A stretch of DNA of 64,000 nucleotides from Pannonibacter sp051860505 (GCF_051860505.1 NZ_JBHYDX010000001.1:62001-126000); one strand, 5' to 3'; positions 8,385 through 17,458 are shown, counted from the stretch's first letter. Translations and numbers: made by a program. The notes: generated from the letters alone by a model not told the origin.

Positions 8385-10082
8385 ATGGCCCGGCAGGACA
8401 CGCGCACACCACCTGGGAAGGGGCCGGTTACCCAGCAGCTCCGGCTTTATTCCGGGCTTGTCCTGTTTGTGTTTGCCTCAACGCATTTTCTCAATCATGC
8501 CCTTGGCAATATTTCCCTCGAATGGGCGCAACGGGCGCAGGATCTCAGGATTGTGGTCTGGTGGTCATGGCCGGGAACCATCCTTCTTTACGGCGCCTTG
8601 CTGCTGCATGTCGGTTTTGCCCTCTACCGGATCGCGATGCGGCGCACGTTCAAGATGCCGGCCTGGGAAGCGCTTCAGATCCTTCTCGGTCTTGCCATTC
8701 CGTATCTCCTGATCCGGCATATCGCGATGACCCGCGGGGCCGTGGCCCGCTATCATTCGTTTCTCGATTACCAGCACGAACTTTCGGTGCTCTGGCCCGG
8801 ATCCGGCCTGACGCAGAGCTTCCTGCTGGTGATCGTCTGGCTGCATGGCTGCTTCGGCCTGCATTTCTGGCTCAGGTTGAAGCCTTGGTATCCGAACTGG
8901 CGTGGGACGTTGCTGACGTTTGCCGTGGCGGTTCCGATCCTGGCACTGACGGGCTGGATCAACGCGGCACGCCGCCTGGTGCTGGAAGGCCAGTTTCAGC
9001 TCAAGGTCACGGCCGAACAGACGGCCGAGTTGCAGGTGCTGGCCGATGCCGGGCGCATCGCGTTCTTTTCGCTGCTGCTGCTGGCCATTGCTGTCTCGCT
9101 GCTGCGCCAGTTCGGCACTCTCGGCAAGCGGCCGATCACGGTGCATTATCTGGGCGAGAAATCCGTCCGCGCGCGGCCCGGCCCGACACTCCTTGAAATC
9201 AGCCGCATGAAGGGTGTGCCGCACATGTCGGTTTGCGGCGGCCGGGCGCGCTGTTCCACTTGCCGCACCCTCATCGTTTCCGGTGGGGGCGATCTGCCGC
9301 AACCTGGCCTGACGGAACAGCAGGTGCTGCAGCGGATCCATGCCGGTAAGAACGTCCGTCTTGCCTGCCAGGTGCGGCCCGCCACCGATCTGGTTGTCCG
9401 GCCGTTGCTGAATGGTGGCGCTGCCTTCCCGCGGGAAGGCCTGCAGGATCGCTACCGCTGGGGCACGGAGCAGCCGGTCGTGGTCATGTTCGTCGACTTG
9501 CGCGGCTTCACCGCCCTCAGCGAGGGGCGGTTGCCTTTCGATGTCGTGTTCATCCTCAACCGGTATGTCGACAGCGTCGTACGGGTCATCCGCAAGCATG
9601 ACGGCATGATCGACAAGGTCATGGGGGATGGAATCATGGCGCTCTTCGGTGTTGAAAGCGGCATGGCGGCCGGGTCGCGCTCTGCGCTGGCTGCCATTGT
9701 CGACCTCGCCGAGGAACTGAAGCGGGTCAACAGGGATCTGGCGGCACAACTGTCCGCACCCTTGCGCATCGCCGTTGGCCTGCACGGCGGCTCCGCTATT
9801 CTCGGGCGCATTGGCCTGGATGGACGCAATGGCGTTGCCTCGGGCCTGACGGCGCTGGGCGACGTGGTCAATGTCGCCAGCCGGCTCGAAGGCGTTGCCA
9901 AGGAGCAGAATGCGCTGGCGGCGATTTCGCTGGATGTCCTCAAGGCATCAGGAGCGGGGCTTGATCCGTTCATGCCCTTGCTGCAGGTGCCGATCCGGGG
10001 CCGTCTGGCTCCGCTCGACGTGGCTTGTCCGGCCAGCACCGCCCCTATTCTGGCGGCCCTCGAGCGCGCCGCCGCTGCCTGA
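8385..10082 (+). CDS. cyaC: Membrane-bound class III adenylate cyclase with diheme-type anchor and [2Fe-2S] domain, CyaC-like
   Basis: This 565-residue protein makes cAMP under redox control. Residues 1-245 form a six-helix membrane domain with several His in the positions expected for a succinate-dehydrogenase-type diheme b anchor (H34/H38, H75, H112, H154/H160). Residues 250-345 are a ferredoxin-like domain with cluster Cys C284, C290, C293 and C328. Residues 362-540 are a class III cyclase domain with metal-binding D371 (FVDLRGFT) and D415 (GDG) and the ATP-selecting lysine K411. This order matches Sinorhizobium meliloti CyaC, which was reported to sense quinone redox state through its diheme anchor. 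ATG 8385 follows GGAGGGG. The neighbours give no hint of a downstream target. Confidence 0.88.
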   Translation: MARQDTRTPPGKGPVTQQLRLYSGLVLFVFASTHFLNHALGNISLEWAQRAQDLRIVVWWSWPGTILLYGALLLHVGFALYRIAMRRTFKMPAWEALQILLGLAIPYLLIRHIAMTRGAVARYHSFLDYQHELSVLWPGSGLTQSFLLVIVWLHGCFGLHFWLRLKPWYPNWRGTLLTFAVAVPILALTGWINAARRLVLEGQFQLKVTAEQTAELQVLADAGRIAFFSLLLLAIAVSLLRQFGTLGKRPITVHYLGEKSVRARPGPTLLEISRMKGVPHMSVCGGRARCSTCRTLIVSGGGDLPQPGLTEQQVLQRIHAGKNVRLACQVRPATDLVVRPLLNGGAAFPREGLQDRYRWGTEQPVVVMFVDLRGFTALSEGRLPFDVVFILNRYVDSVVRVIRKHDGMIDKVMGDGIMALFGVESGMAAGSRSALAAIVDLAEELKRVNRDLAAQLSAPLRIAVGLHGGSAILGRIGLDGRNGVASGLTALGDVVNVASRLEGVAKEQNALAAISLDVLKASGAGLDPFMPLLQVPIRGRLAPLDVACPASTAPILAALERAAAA

Positions 10083-10285
10083 CCCTTGGCCCAGCAAGGT
10101 CGGATCTGCGCAGGTGCCGCTGGATGCAGTATTGCGAATATATCAAGAAACACAAAAATTTAGCTCTGGACGGCGAGACTCCCCCTCTGCAAATATAAAA
10201 CAATGTGCCGGTCTATCCGGCAAAGGTTTTACCGAAGGCGGACGATCTGCGGACGGTTCGGATCTTGGGCAAGGGGATGCGAAAG

Positions 10286-11881
10286 ATGAAACTGCAACAG
10301 GTTCTGCTGGCGGCAGGTCTGGCCGCAGGGGTATGGGGCGTGGGACTTCTTGAAGCCGGGCGAGCCGAGACATTGAAGTTCTCCTATCAGGGGTCACTGA
10401 ACCAACTGGACCCCTACAGTCTCAATGAGAGCTTCACGCTCGCGACGCTCGCCAATGTTTATGAGGGGCTGGTCCGCCGCAATGCCCAGCTCCAGCTGGA
10501 GCCGGCCCTGGCCGAGCGTTGGGAAATTCTGTCCCCGACCCATTGGCGCTTCCATCTGCGCAAGGGCGTCAAGTTCCACAATGGCAGTGACTTCAATGCC
10601 GATGATGTCCTGTTTTCGGTCGAGCGCGTTCGCTCTGCCGGCTCCGACCTCACCAAGCGCATTGATGCCAGTGCGACGGTCGAGGCCGTCGATCCTTATA
10701 CGGTGGATTTCCGGCTCGACACCGCCAATCCGATCCTCCACGCCGAGTGGGAAACCTGGTTCATCATGGACAAGGAGTGGACCGAGGCCAATGACGCCGT
10801 GAAGGTCACGTCCGCGTCCGACACCAGCGCCAATCATGCCGCGCTCCATGCCAATGGCACAGGGCCCTTCCGCATCACCAGCCACGAGCCAGGCGTCAGG
10901 ACCGTGTTCGAGCCCAACGCTGACTGGTGGGACGTCCCCTTGCACAATCTCACGAGGGTCGAATTCACGCCCATCGCATCTGATGCGACGCGGGTTGCGG
11001 CGCTTCTGTCCGGGGAACTGGACCTGATCTATCCGGTGCCGGTCCAGGACATCAAGCGTGTCGAGGACAACGCCGGGACGCGGGCCCTGATCGGCCCGGA
11101 ACTGCGCACGATGTATCTGGGTATGGATCAGCGGCGGCCGGAATTGCTGTTCTCCAGCGTCAAGGGAAAGAATCCCTTCCAGGACGTTCGCGTGCGCAAG
11201 GCGCTGTATCAGGCCATCGACATCGAGGCGATCCGGACCAAGATCATGCGTGGCATGTCGACGCCGACCGCGCTTCTGATTTCGCCCTATCTGTTCAGCC
11301 GCGCCGGCGAAATCGAGCGCTGGCCCCATGATCCGGCGGCAGCAAAGGCCCTGCTGGCAGAGGCTGGCTATCCGGATGGCTTCGAACTGGTGATGGACTG
11401 CCCCAATGATCGCTATGTCAATGACGAGGCGATCTGTCAGGCCGTCGCGCAGATGCTCACCAAGGTCGGCGTCAAGACCAGCGTGAATGCCCAGCCGAAG
11501 GCGAAGTATTTCGCCCGGATCCTGCCGTCAGGCGGCTTCGAGACCTCGTTCTTCCTGCTCGGCTGGACGCCGGGCTCGCTCGACAGCTGGAATGTCCTCG
11601 AAAACCTCACCACCTGCCGGGACGATGCCGGCAAGGGCGGGGCGTTCAACATTGGCGGCTACTGCAATCCGAAGTCGGACGCGTTGGTCAAGGCGATCAT
11701 GGCAGAGATTGATCCGGCCCGGCGTGACGCCCTGATCCTGGAGGCCTTTCAGCTGCATCATGCGGACGTGTCGCATATTCCGCTGCATCAGCCGGGTCTT
11801 GCCTGGGGTGTCTCCAATCGGATTGCCCTTGCCCAGCGGGCTGATGACACACTGATGTTCCGCTCCGTGACCAAGAACTGA
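10286..11881 (+). CDS. Peptide/nickel-type ABC transporter substrate-binding protein (SBP_bac_5)
   Basis: This 531-residue periplasmic protein starts with a signal peptide (MKLQQVLLAAGLAAGVWGVG..) and carries SBP_bac_5 family features: LKFSYQGSLNQLDPYSLNES, LAERWEILSPTHWRFHLRKG, KFHNGSDFNADDVLFSVERV, and GPFRITSHEPG with FEPNADWWD in the second lobe. Substrates of the family are peptides, opines, sugars or metal chelates and cannot be told apart here. AAGGGG lies nine bases before ATG 10286; ATG 10277 is an alternative. Two matching permease genes follow, but no ATP-binding subunit is present anywhere in the window. The 200 bp upstream are AT-rich and should hold the promoter. Confidence 0.9.
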   Translation: MKLQQVLLAAGLAAGVWGVGLLEAGRAETLKFSYQGSLNQLDPYSLNESFTLATLANVYEGLVRRNAQLQLEPALAERWEILSPTHWRFHLRKGVKFHNGSDFNADDVLFSVERVRSAGSDLTKRIDASATVEAVDPYTVDFRLDTANPILHAEWETWFIMDKEWTEANDAVKVTSASDTSANHAALHANGTGPFRITSHEPGVRTVFEPNADWWDVPLHNLTRVEFTPIASDATRVAALLSGELDLIYPVPVQDIKRVEDNAGTRALIGPELRTMYLGMDQRRPELLFSSVKGKNPFQDVRVRKALYQAIDIEAIRTKIMRGMSTPTALLISPYLFSRAGEIERWPHDPAAAKALLAEAGYPDGFELVMDCPNDRYVNDEAICQAVAQMLTKVGVKTSVNAQPKAKYFARILPSGGFETSFFLLGWTPGSLDSWNVLENLTTCRDDAGKGGAFNIGGYCNPKSDALVKAIMAEIDPARRDALILEAFQLHHADVSHIPLHQPGLAWGVSNRIALAQRADDTLMFRSVTKN

Positions 11882-11940
11882 ACCAGGGCGGCCGGCGGTC
11901 TCATCGGCTGCAGCGCTCCCAGCCAGGGAAACGGCAGGAC

Positions 11941-12912
11941 ATGATCGGTTTCGCCTTCAGACGGTTCATGCAGGCGGTTGCGGTGTTGCTGGTCGTGGCA
12001 CTCATCGCCTTCTCCCTGTTCCAGCACGTGGGTGACCCGGTCAACCAGATGGTCGGAGTCGAGACCTCGACCGAGCAACGCGAGGCCCTGCGCGAGCAAC
12101 TGGGCCTTAACGACCCGATGCCGCTGCAGTTTGTCCGGTTCCTCGGCAATGCCGCGCGGTTCGATTTCGGCACGTCCTACCAGTTTCGCCAGCCGGTCGC
12201 CGATCTCTTTGCCAAGCGCATTCCGGCGACGCTGGAACTGGCCTTCACATCAGCGCTGCTTGCCCTGGTGGTGGGTGTTCCCATGGGTGTCTACGCGGGT
12301 CTCCGGCGAGAGACGGTTCTGGCGCGGCTGTTCCTGTCGCTGTCGCTGGTCGGTATTTCGCTGCCGACTTTCTTCCTCGGCATGCTGCTGATCTACATCT
12401 TTGCGGTCAGCCTGCAATGGCTGCCCAGCTTCGGGCGCGGCGATGTGGTGGATCTTGGCGGATGGTGGACGACCGGGTTTCTCACCGTGTCGGGGCTGAA
12501 GGCCCTCGTCTTGCCGGCCATCACGCTGGCGCTCTACCAGATGACATTGATCATGCGGTTGGTCCGGGCCGAGATACTTGAGGTGGTGCGGGCCGACTTC
12601 ATCCGCTTTGCCCGCGCGCGCGGCCTGCCGGACCGCCTCGTGTACTTCCGTCACGCGCTCAAGAACACGCTCGTTCCTGTTGTCACCATCACCGGGCTGC
12701 AACTGGGCTCGATCATCGCCTTCGCCACCATTACCGAAACAGTATTCCAGTGGCCGGGCATGGGGCTGCTGTTTTTGCAGGCGGTGCAGAATGTCGATAT
12801 CCCGGTCATGGCCGCCTATCTGATGCTGACTGGGCTGTTGTTCGTCACGATCAATTTCATCGTCGACATCCTGTATTTCCTGATCGATCCGCGCCTGCGG
12901 GCCAGCGCATGA
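11941..12912 (+). CDS. ABC transporter permease, DppB/OppB family
   Basis: This 323-residue inner-membrane protein has an N-terminal helix, a periplasmic segment with GVETSTEQREALREQLGLND (the DppB-type N-terminal region), and six membrane helices in all. The cytoplasmic coupling loop RADFIRFARARGLPDRLV is the EAA motif that contacts the ATPase. It follows the substrate-binding gene by 59 bp and precedes the partner permease by 10 bp. It needs an ATPase pair that is not encoded nearby. Confidence 0.92.
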   Translation: MIGFAFRRFMQAVAVLLVVALIAFSLFQHVGDPVNQMVGVETSTEQREALREQLGLNDPMPLQFVRFLGNAARFDFGTSYQFRQPVADLFAKRIPATLELAFTSALLALVVGVPMGVYAGLRRETVLARLFLSLSLVGISLPTFFLGMLLIYIFAVSLQWLPSFGRGDVVDLGGWWTTGFLTVSGLKALVLPAITLALYQMTLIMRLVRAEILEVVRADFIRFARARGLPDRLVYFRHALKNTLVPVVTITGLQLGSIIAFATITETVFQWPGMGLLFLQAVQNVDIPVMAAYLMLTGLLFVTINFIVDILYFLIDPRLRASA

Positions 12913-12922
12913 GGAGGGGGCG

Positions 12923-13852
12923 ATGAACATGCCCGCGGCGCGCGCCTGGCTGACACGGCTTCTTGAGAGCGATCTGTGCTATGATTTTCGCCGCTCCCCC
13001 GTTGCCATCGCAGCGGCCGTGCTTGTGTTTCTGTTCGTGCTCGGGGCTTTGCTGGCCCCTCTGATCGCGCCGCAGGATCCCTTCGACCTTGCCGAAATCA
13101 GCATCCTCGATTCCCGCCTGCCGCCGATCTGGATGGAGGGTGGTGACCCGCGCTTTCTTCTGGGCACCGATGATCAGGGCCGCGATATTCTCTCGGCCAT
13201 CCTCTACGGTCTGCGCATCTCCCTCGGCGTCGGCATTACGGCGGTGCTGGCGGCCGCCTGTATCGGCATCAGCCTTGGACTGGTTGCCGGCTATCTCGGT
13301 GATCGGATCGACGCGGTTCTGATGCGCATCGCCGATGTGCAGCTGACCTTCCCGGCCATCCTGATCGCCCTGCTCATCGATGGCGCCGCCAACGGCCTGT
13401 TCGGGCGGCTGGACCGGGAGGTCTTCGCCTTCTGGATCCTCGTGTCCGCCCTCGCGCTCTCCTTCTGGGTGCAATATGCCCGGACCGTGCGCGGTGCCAC
13501 CATGGTGGAGCGGAACAAGGACTATGTTCTGTCCGCCCGCATCATGGGCCTGCCCGCGCATCTGATCCTGATGCGCCATATCCTGCCGAATGTACTGGGT
13601 CCGGTTCTGGTCATCGCAACGATCAATCTGGCCGTTGCCATTGTCACCGAAGCGACCTTGTCATTCCTGGGGGTCGGCATGCCGCCCACCCAGCCCTCGC
13701 TCGGCACGCTGATCGCCTCCGGCAATGACTTTCTGTATGGCGGCGAATGGTGGATCGCCCTTTTCCCTGGGGCGGCGCTGGCGATGCTGGTTCTGGCGGT
13801 CAATCTCCTGGGCGACTTCCTGCGCGACGCGCTCAATCCGAAACTGAGGTAG
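12923..13852 (+). CDS. ABC transporter permease, DppC/OppC family
   Basis: This 309-residue protein is the second membrane subunit. It has the OppC-type N-terminal helix (VAIAAAVLVFLFVLGALLAP), then FLLGTDDQGRDILSAILYG, a diagnostic DppC motif, and the EAA loop VLSARIMGLPAHLILMRHI. AGGAGGGGG lies directly upstream of ATG 12923. In the usual operon two ATPase genes (dppD, dppF) follow; here there is a 510-bp non-coding gap and then copA. The permeases may share ATPases from another locus, or the operon was cut short. Confidence 0.92.
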   Translation: MNMPAARAWLTRLLESDLCYDFRRSPVAIAAAVLVFLFVLGALLAPLIAPQDPFDLAEISILDSRLPPIWMEGGDPRFLLGTDDQGRDILSAILYGLRISLGVGITAVLAAACIGISLGLVAGYLGDRIDAVLMRIADVQLTFPAILIALLIDGAANGLFGRLDREVFAFWILVSALALSFWVQYARTVRGATMVERNKDYVLSARIMGLPAHLILMRHILPNVLGPVLVIATINLAVAIVTEATLSFLGVGMPPTQPSLGTLIASGNDFLYGGEWWIALFPGAALAMLVLAVNLLGDFLRDALNPKLR

Positions 13853-14032
13853 CGCAACCGCCTCACTGCGCGGGCCACCCGCGAGCCCCTCAAGCAGGTC
13901 AGTTGGGCAGGGGGGAAATCAAGTCTTCACTGCTCCGGCCAATCCCTATACGCGGCATTTGCTTGCCATGACGCCGTCAATGGCACTGCTCGCCTCACCT
14001 GAAGATCCGGTCGAACGCAAGGTATAAGTTGG

Positions 14033-14070
14033 AAAAAAGAAAAGGGGAGAGACGCCCCCGTCTCTCCCCT
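14033..14070 (-). terminator. Strong leftward Rho-independent terminator
   Basis: Read on the minus strand, AGGGGAGAGACG / CGTCTCTCCCCT forms a perfect 12-bp stem around four bases, followed by TTTTCTTTTTTCC. It therefore ends a leftward transcript. The nearest leftward gene would have to lie between here and copA, and none is convincing. Confidence 0.7.
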
Positions 14071-14110
14071 CGCTTACGACGCCCGGTGTAATGATCTAAA
14101 CATCTGCCTG
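14033..14110 (-). ncRNA. Candidate small RNA ending at the leftward terminator
   Basis: A complete intrinsic terminator with no upstream protein gene suggests a short leftward transcript of about 75-100 nt. A weak promoter-like pair is visible on the minus strand (TTGCGG at 14141-14146 and TATTAA at 14116-14121, spacing 19). The small frame across this region runs through the terminator and resembles nothing, so a protein product is unlikely. I do not recognise an RNA family. The remainder of the 510-bp gap between 13853 and 14362 holds the copA promoter and otherwise nothing I can identify. Confidence 0.3.
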
Positions 14111-14249
14111 ACCCCTTAATACATCGGGTCAACTTAAATTCCGCAAAGTCAGAATACCGCATTGCAGCATGTTTGGAAGGGGTGCGCTGCACAAATTGGC
14201 GGCAAAACAGCGGCTTCCGCGCCAAAATGTCGTGCAGTGCGGAAGGGGC

Positions 14250-14280
14250 TTGACCTTCCAGTGACTGGAAGCCCTATCTG
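14250..14280 (+). promoter_or_regulatory. CueR-type (MerR family) copper-responsive promoter of copA
   Basis: TTGACC (14250-14255) and TATCTG (14275-14280) are separated by 19 bp, the stretched spacing typical of MerR-family promoters. The spacer contains CTTCCAGTGACTGGAAG (14255-14271), a perfect 17-base dyad closely resembling the CueR operator half-sites ACCTTCC/GGAAGGT. No cueR gene is in the window. Confidence 0.75.
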
Positions 14281-14362
14281 GGGCCAATCAGGAAAGGCTG
14301 AACTGCTTCGCCGGTTCGCCTCCGCCCCCACCAGATGCCTCTCGTCAGCTAGGATCCCGACC

Positions 14363-16579
14363 ATGGCTCCGCACCGCGCCGCGACCGCCCCGACCGTAAC
14401 GCTCGACATCACCGGCATGACCTGCGGCGGCTGCGCCGCGCGTCTCCAGCGCACGCTGGCGTCAGCCGAAGGCGTCAGCGATGCCAATGTGAACTTCGCG
14501 CTCGAGCGCGCCACCGTGACCCTGCGCCGAAAGATGTCACCTGCGCCCTTCATTGCGTTGGTCGAACAGGCCGGCTTCCAGGCGCGCCTGCACGATGAGC
14601 CGGGCGTCAACGCAAGGCAGGAGCGTGATAAGGCGGAAGCCGGTCAGCGGGCTGACGAGCGGCGCACCGGTCTGCTGCTGGTGATGGCCGTTCTGCTCAC
14701 CCTGCCGCTTGTCGTGCCCATGGTGCTGATGCCCTTTGGCATTCACTGGATGCCGTCACCGATGACACAGCTGCTGCTGGCGACGCCGGTGCAGATCTTC
14801 GTCGGCGCGCGGTTCTATCGCGGCGCGGTGAAGGCCCTGGCGTCGGGCGGGGCGAACATGGACGTGCTGGTTGCCCTCGGCACCTCCGCCGCCTTTGGCT
14901 ACAGCCTTTACCGGGTGTTCGTTCCCGGTGGGGCAGGGCATCTCTATTTCGAGGCATCGGCCGTCATCCTGACGCTGGTTCTCCTTGGTAAGCTGCTGGA
15001 GGCCCGCGCCAAGCGGTCGACGTCCGCCGCTGTCCGCGCGCTGGCTGCCCTCCGGCCCGACACCGCCAACCGGATGGTCGGGGACGACGTTGAAACGGTT
15101 CCGCTCAGCGAAATCCGACTGGGCGACCGCGTTCTCGTTCGTCCGGGCGAGCGGGTGCCGGTGGATGGCACGATCCTCAGCGGCACCAGCGAGCTGGACG
15201 AAGCGCTGATCACCGGGGAAAGCCTGCCGGTCACCCGCCAGAGCGGTGACTGGGTCACCGCCGGTACCGTTAATGGCTCCGGTGCCTTGCAGGTCGATGT
15301 CGGCGCGCTTGGCGAGGACACGACGCTCGCCCGCATCATTCGCCTTGTCGAAGGGGCGCAGGCCTCGCGCGCACCGGTGCAGAAGCTGGTCGATCAGGTC
15401 TCCGCCATCTTCGTCCCGGTCGTGCTGGTCCTCGCCGCCCTGACCTTCGCCGCCTGGTGGTTCCTCGCCGCAGACTTTGATGCGGCCCTGTCCACGGCGG
15501 TTGCCGTGCTGGTCATCGCTTGCCCCTGTGCGCTCGGCCTTGCCACGCCGACGGCGCTTGTCGCAGGCACCGGCGCTGCTGCCCGGGCCGGCATTCTCAT
15601 CCGCGACATCGAGGCCCTGGAAGTGGCGCACCGGCTAAAGGTCGTCGCCTTCGACAAGACCGGAACGCTGACGGAAGGCCGCCCTGTCGTCACGGATGTG
15701 GTTGCCTTCGACAAGGACACCGACCGGCTCCTGTCGGTTGCCGCCTCGGCCCAGCTTGCCAGTGAACATCCGCTCGCCCATGCCATGGTCAATGCGGCCC
15801 GGGCGCGCAACCTGCCGCTGGCCGCGCCGAAGGAATTCGAGGCCGTACCGGGGCAGGGGCTTGTTGCTGTCATTGGCGGCCATGCGCTCGCCATCGGCAA
15901 CGAGGCGCTGATGGACCAGCTGAAGATCGACCGCTTCACGGCAGACTCCCTGCGCCGCAATTTCGAGGCCGATGGCAAGACCAGCGTCATCGTCGCGCTG
16001 GATGGCCGCGCCGTTGGTGTCATCGCCATGGCCGACGAGATCCGCCCGACAGCGCGCGGGGCACTCGAAGCATTGAAAACCCAGGGCATCCGCACCGCCA
16101 TGGTCACCGGCGACACGGAAGCGGTCGCCCGGTCTGTTGCCTCGCGCATCGGGCTGGACGACGTGCGCGCCAGCGTGCGTCCGGAGGGCAAGGCGGAGGC
16201 GATTGCCAGCCTGCGCCAGTCCGCTGGCGGTGCCGTTGCCATGGTCGGCGACGGGCTCAACGATGCCCCGGCGCTGGCGGCGGCCGACATCGGCATTGCC
16301 ATGGGGTCCGGCGCGGATGTTGCCATGGAGGCCGCAGGCATCACGTTGATGCGGTCTGATCCGCTGATGGTGGCCGAAGCCATTGCCGTGTCGCGGGCGA
16401 CCTTCGCCAAGATCCGGCAGAACCTGTTCTGGGCCTTCGCCTACAACGTCATCGGCATTCCTCTGGCGGCTATGGGGCTTCTGTCGCCCGCGCTGGCCGG
16501 GGCTGCCATGGCGCTCAGCTCTGTCTCCGTGGTGACCAACGCCAGCCTGCTGCGCCGCTGGAAGCCGGGCAAGCGCTGA
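14363..16579 (+). CDS. copA: Copper-exporting P1B-type ATPase
   Basis: This 738-residue pump moves Cu(I) from the cytosol at the expense of ATP. A single N-terminal heavy-metal-associated domain carries GMTCGGC (Cys 21 and 24). The membrane part holds CPC at residues 387-389, the Cu(I) site of P1B-1 ATPases. The phosphorylated Asp is D431 in FDKTGTLTEG, followed by the SEHPLAHAM motif and the hinge MVGDGLNDAPALAAADIGIA. C-terminal ligand-region residues include YNVIGIPLAAMGLLSPALAG and ALSSVSVVTNASLLR. ATG 14363 was chosen for its upstream AGGA and because the HMA domain starts 12 residues later; the longer open frame upstream overlaps the promoter. Length and motifs are normal. A CueR-type promoter precedes it. 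Confidence 0.96.
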   Translation: MAPHRAATAPTVTLDITGMTCGGCAARLQRTLASAEGVSDANVNFALERATVTLRRKMSPAPFIALVEQAGFQARLHDEPGVNARQERDKAEAGQRADERRTGLLLVMAVLLTLPLVVPMVLMPFGIHWMPSPMTQLLLATPVQIFVGARFYRGAVKALASGGANMDVLVALGTSAAFGYSLYRVFVPGGAGHLYFEASAVILTLVLLGKLLEARAKRSTSAAVRALAALRPDTANRMVGDDVETVPLSEIRLGDRVLVRPGERVPVDGTILSGTSELDEALITGESLPVTRQSGDWVTAGTVNGSGALQVDVGALGEDTTLARIIRLVEGAQASRAPVQKLVDQVSAIFVPVVLVLAALTFAAWWFLAADFDAALSTAVAVLVIACPCALGLATPTALVAGTGAAARAGILIRDIEALEVAHRLKVVAFDKTGTLTEGRPVVTDVVAFDKDTDRLLSVAASAQLASEHPLAHAMVNAARARNLPLAAPKEFEAVPGQGLVAVIGGHALAIGNEALMDQLKIDRFTADSLRRNFEADGKTSVIVALDGRAVGVIAMADEIRPTARGALEALKTQGIRTAMVTGDTEAVARSVASRIGLDDVRASVRPEGKAEAIASLRQSAGGAVAMVGDGLNDAPALAAADIGIAMGSGADVAMEAAGITLMRSDPLMVAEAIAVSRATFAKIRQNLFWAFAYNVIGIPLAAMGLLSPALAGAAMALSSVSVVTNASLLRRWKPGKR

Positions 16580-16626
16580 CGGAGCCGGGACGCCGTGCCC
16601 GCTCCCTCAGCGCATGAGATTTCATT

Positions 16627-16655
16627 TGTATGATGAATGACTGTTTCTGTATGAT
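16627..16655 (+). promoter_or_regulatory. Direct repeats TGTATGAT, probable GntR operator
   Basis: TGTATGAT occurs at 16627-16634 and again at 16648-16655, 21 bp or two helical turns apart, in the 30-60 bp before the GntR-family start. The AT-rich setting and placement suggest an autoregulatory operator; this is inference. Confidence 0.45.
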
Positions 16656-16684
16656 CTATTCAGATCAACAGGATCAGACGCCTC

Positions 16685-17458
16685 GTGCTGCCCAGTTCCC
16701 GCCCCGCCGCTGCCGAGATCGATGACGATCAGACGCCGACCCGCCGTCCGCGCGTGCGCAAGATGGTCACGCGCGCGCTGGCCGCTGACATCTGCGGCGG
16801 CGCATTTCCCCCCGGTGCCACGCTGCCAACCGAGAATGACCTGTGCCTGCGCTACGGCGTCAGCCGCACGGTGATCCGCGAGGCGCTCAAGACCCTGGAA
16901 TCCAAGGGAATTGTCGTGACCCGCTCGCGCGTCGGCACACAGGTCTGCGCCCGGGAAAGCTGGAACATTCTGGATGCCGAGGTACTGGACTGGATCGGCG
17001 CGCAGATCCTCGATTTCGGCCTTCTGACCAATGTCCTCGAAGCCCGCCGGGCCATCGAGCCCGCAGCCGCCGATCTCGCAGCGCAGCGGGCAACGCTGCA
17101 GGACATTGCCGATGTCGAGCATGCCTTTGCTGCGATGCGTGACTCCGGCGGTGACCTCGAGCGCTTCACCGAAGCCGATGTTGCCTTCCATGTTGCCCTC
17201 CTGAAGGCGAGCCGCAACCAGGTGTTCCTGCAACTGGCCGGCATCATCGAGACCGCCATGCGCCTGTCGCTGCATGCCTCCAACGCGGTGGCGGATCTTC
17301 CCGGTGAAGCCATCGAGGCCCATGGCGCCTTGGTCGAAGCCCTGCGCCTGCGCGACAGCACGGCCGCCCGCAGGGCCTCCGGCCATATCCTCGATCTCGG
17401 CGAGCGCGACATCGCCATCGCCCTGCAACGCGGGACGGCGCGGCCGTCCCTGACCTGA
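16685..17458 (+). CDS. GntR family transcriptional regulator, FadR/FCD subfamily
   Basis: The 257-residue protein has a winged helix-turn-helix (about residues 25-85, with FPPGATLPTENDLCLRYGVS and RTVIREALKTLESKGIV) followed by an FCD effector domain from about residue 110. The FCD metal/ligand pattern is visible: EARRAIEPAAADLAA, DVAFHVALLKASRN with its conserved Asp and His, and later EAHGALVEAL. Regulators of this type respond to sugar acids or other carboxylates. It is transcribed toward and 58 bp before the sugar-acid dehydratase, so repression of that gene is likely. Start is GTG 16685, preceded by AGGA at a rather long distance. Confidence 0.9.
   Translation: MLPSSRPAAAEIDDDQTPTRRPRVRKMVTRALAADICGGAFPPGATLPTENDLCLRYGVSRTVIREALKTLESKGIVVTRSRVGTQVCARESWNILDAEVLDWIGAQILDFGLLTNVLEARRAIEPAAADLAAQRATLQDIADVEHAFAAMRDSGGDLERFTEADVAFHVALLKASRNQVFLQLAGIIETAMRLSLHASNAVADLPGEAIEAHGALVEALRLRDSTAARRASGHILDLGERDIAIALQRGTARPSLT

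Noticed and set aside
13995..14225. Leftward 76-codon reading frame
   Set aside because: It runs through a strong terminator, has basic low-complexity sequence and no recognisable domain.
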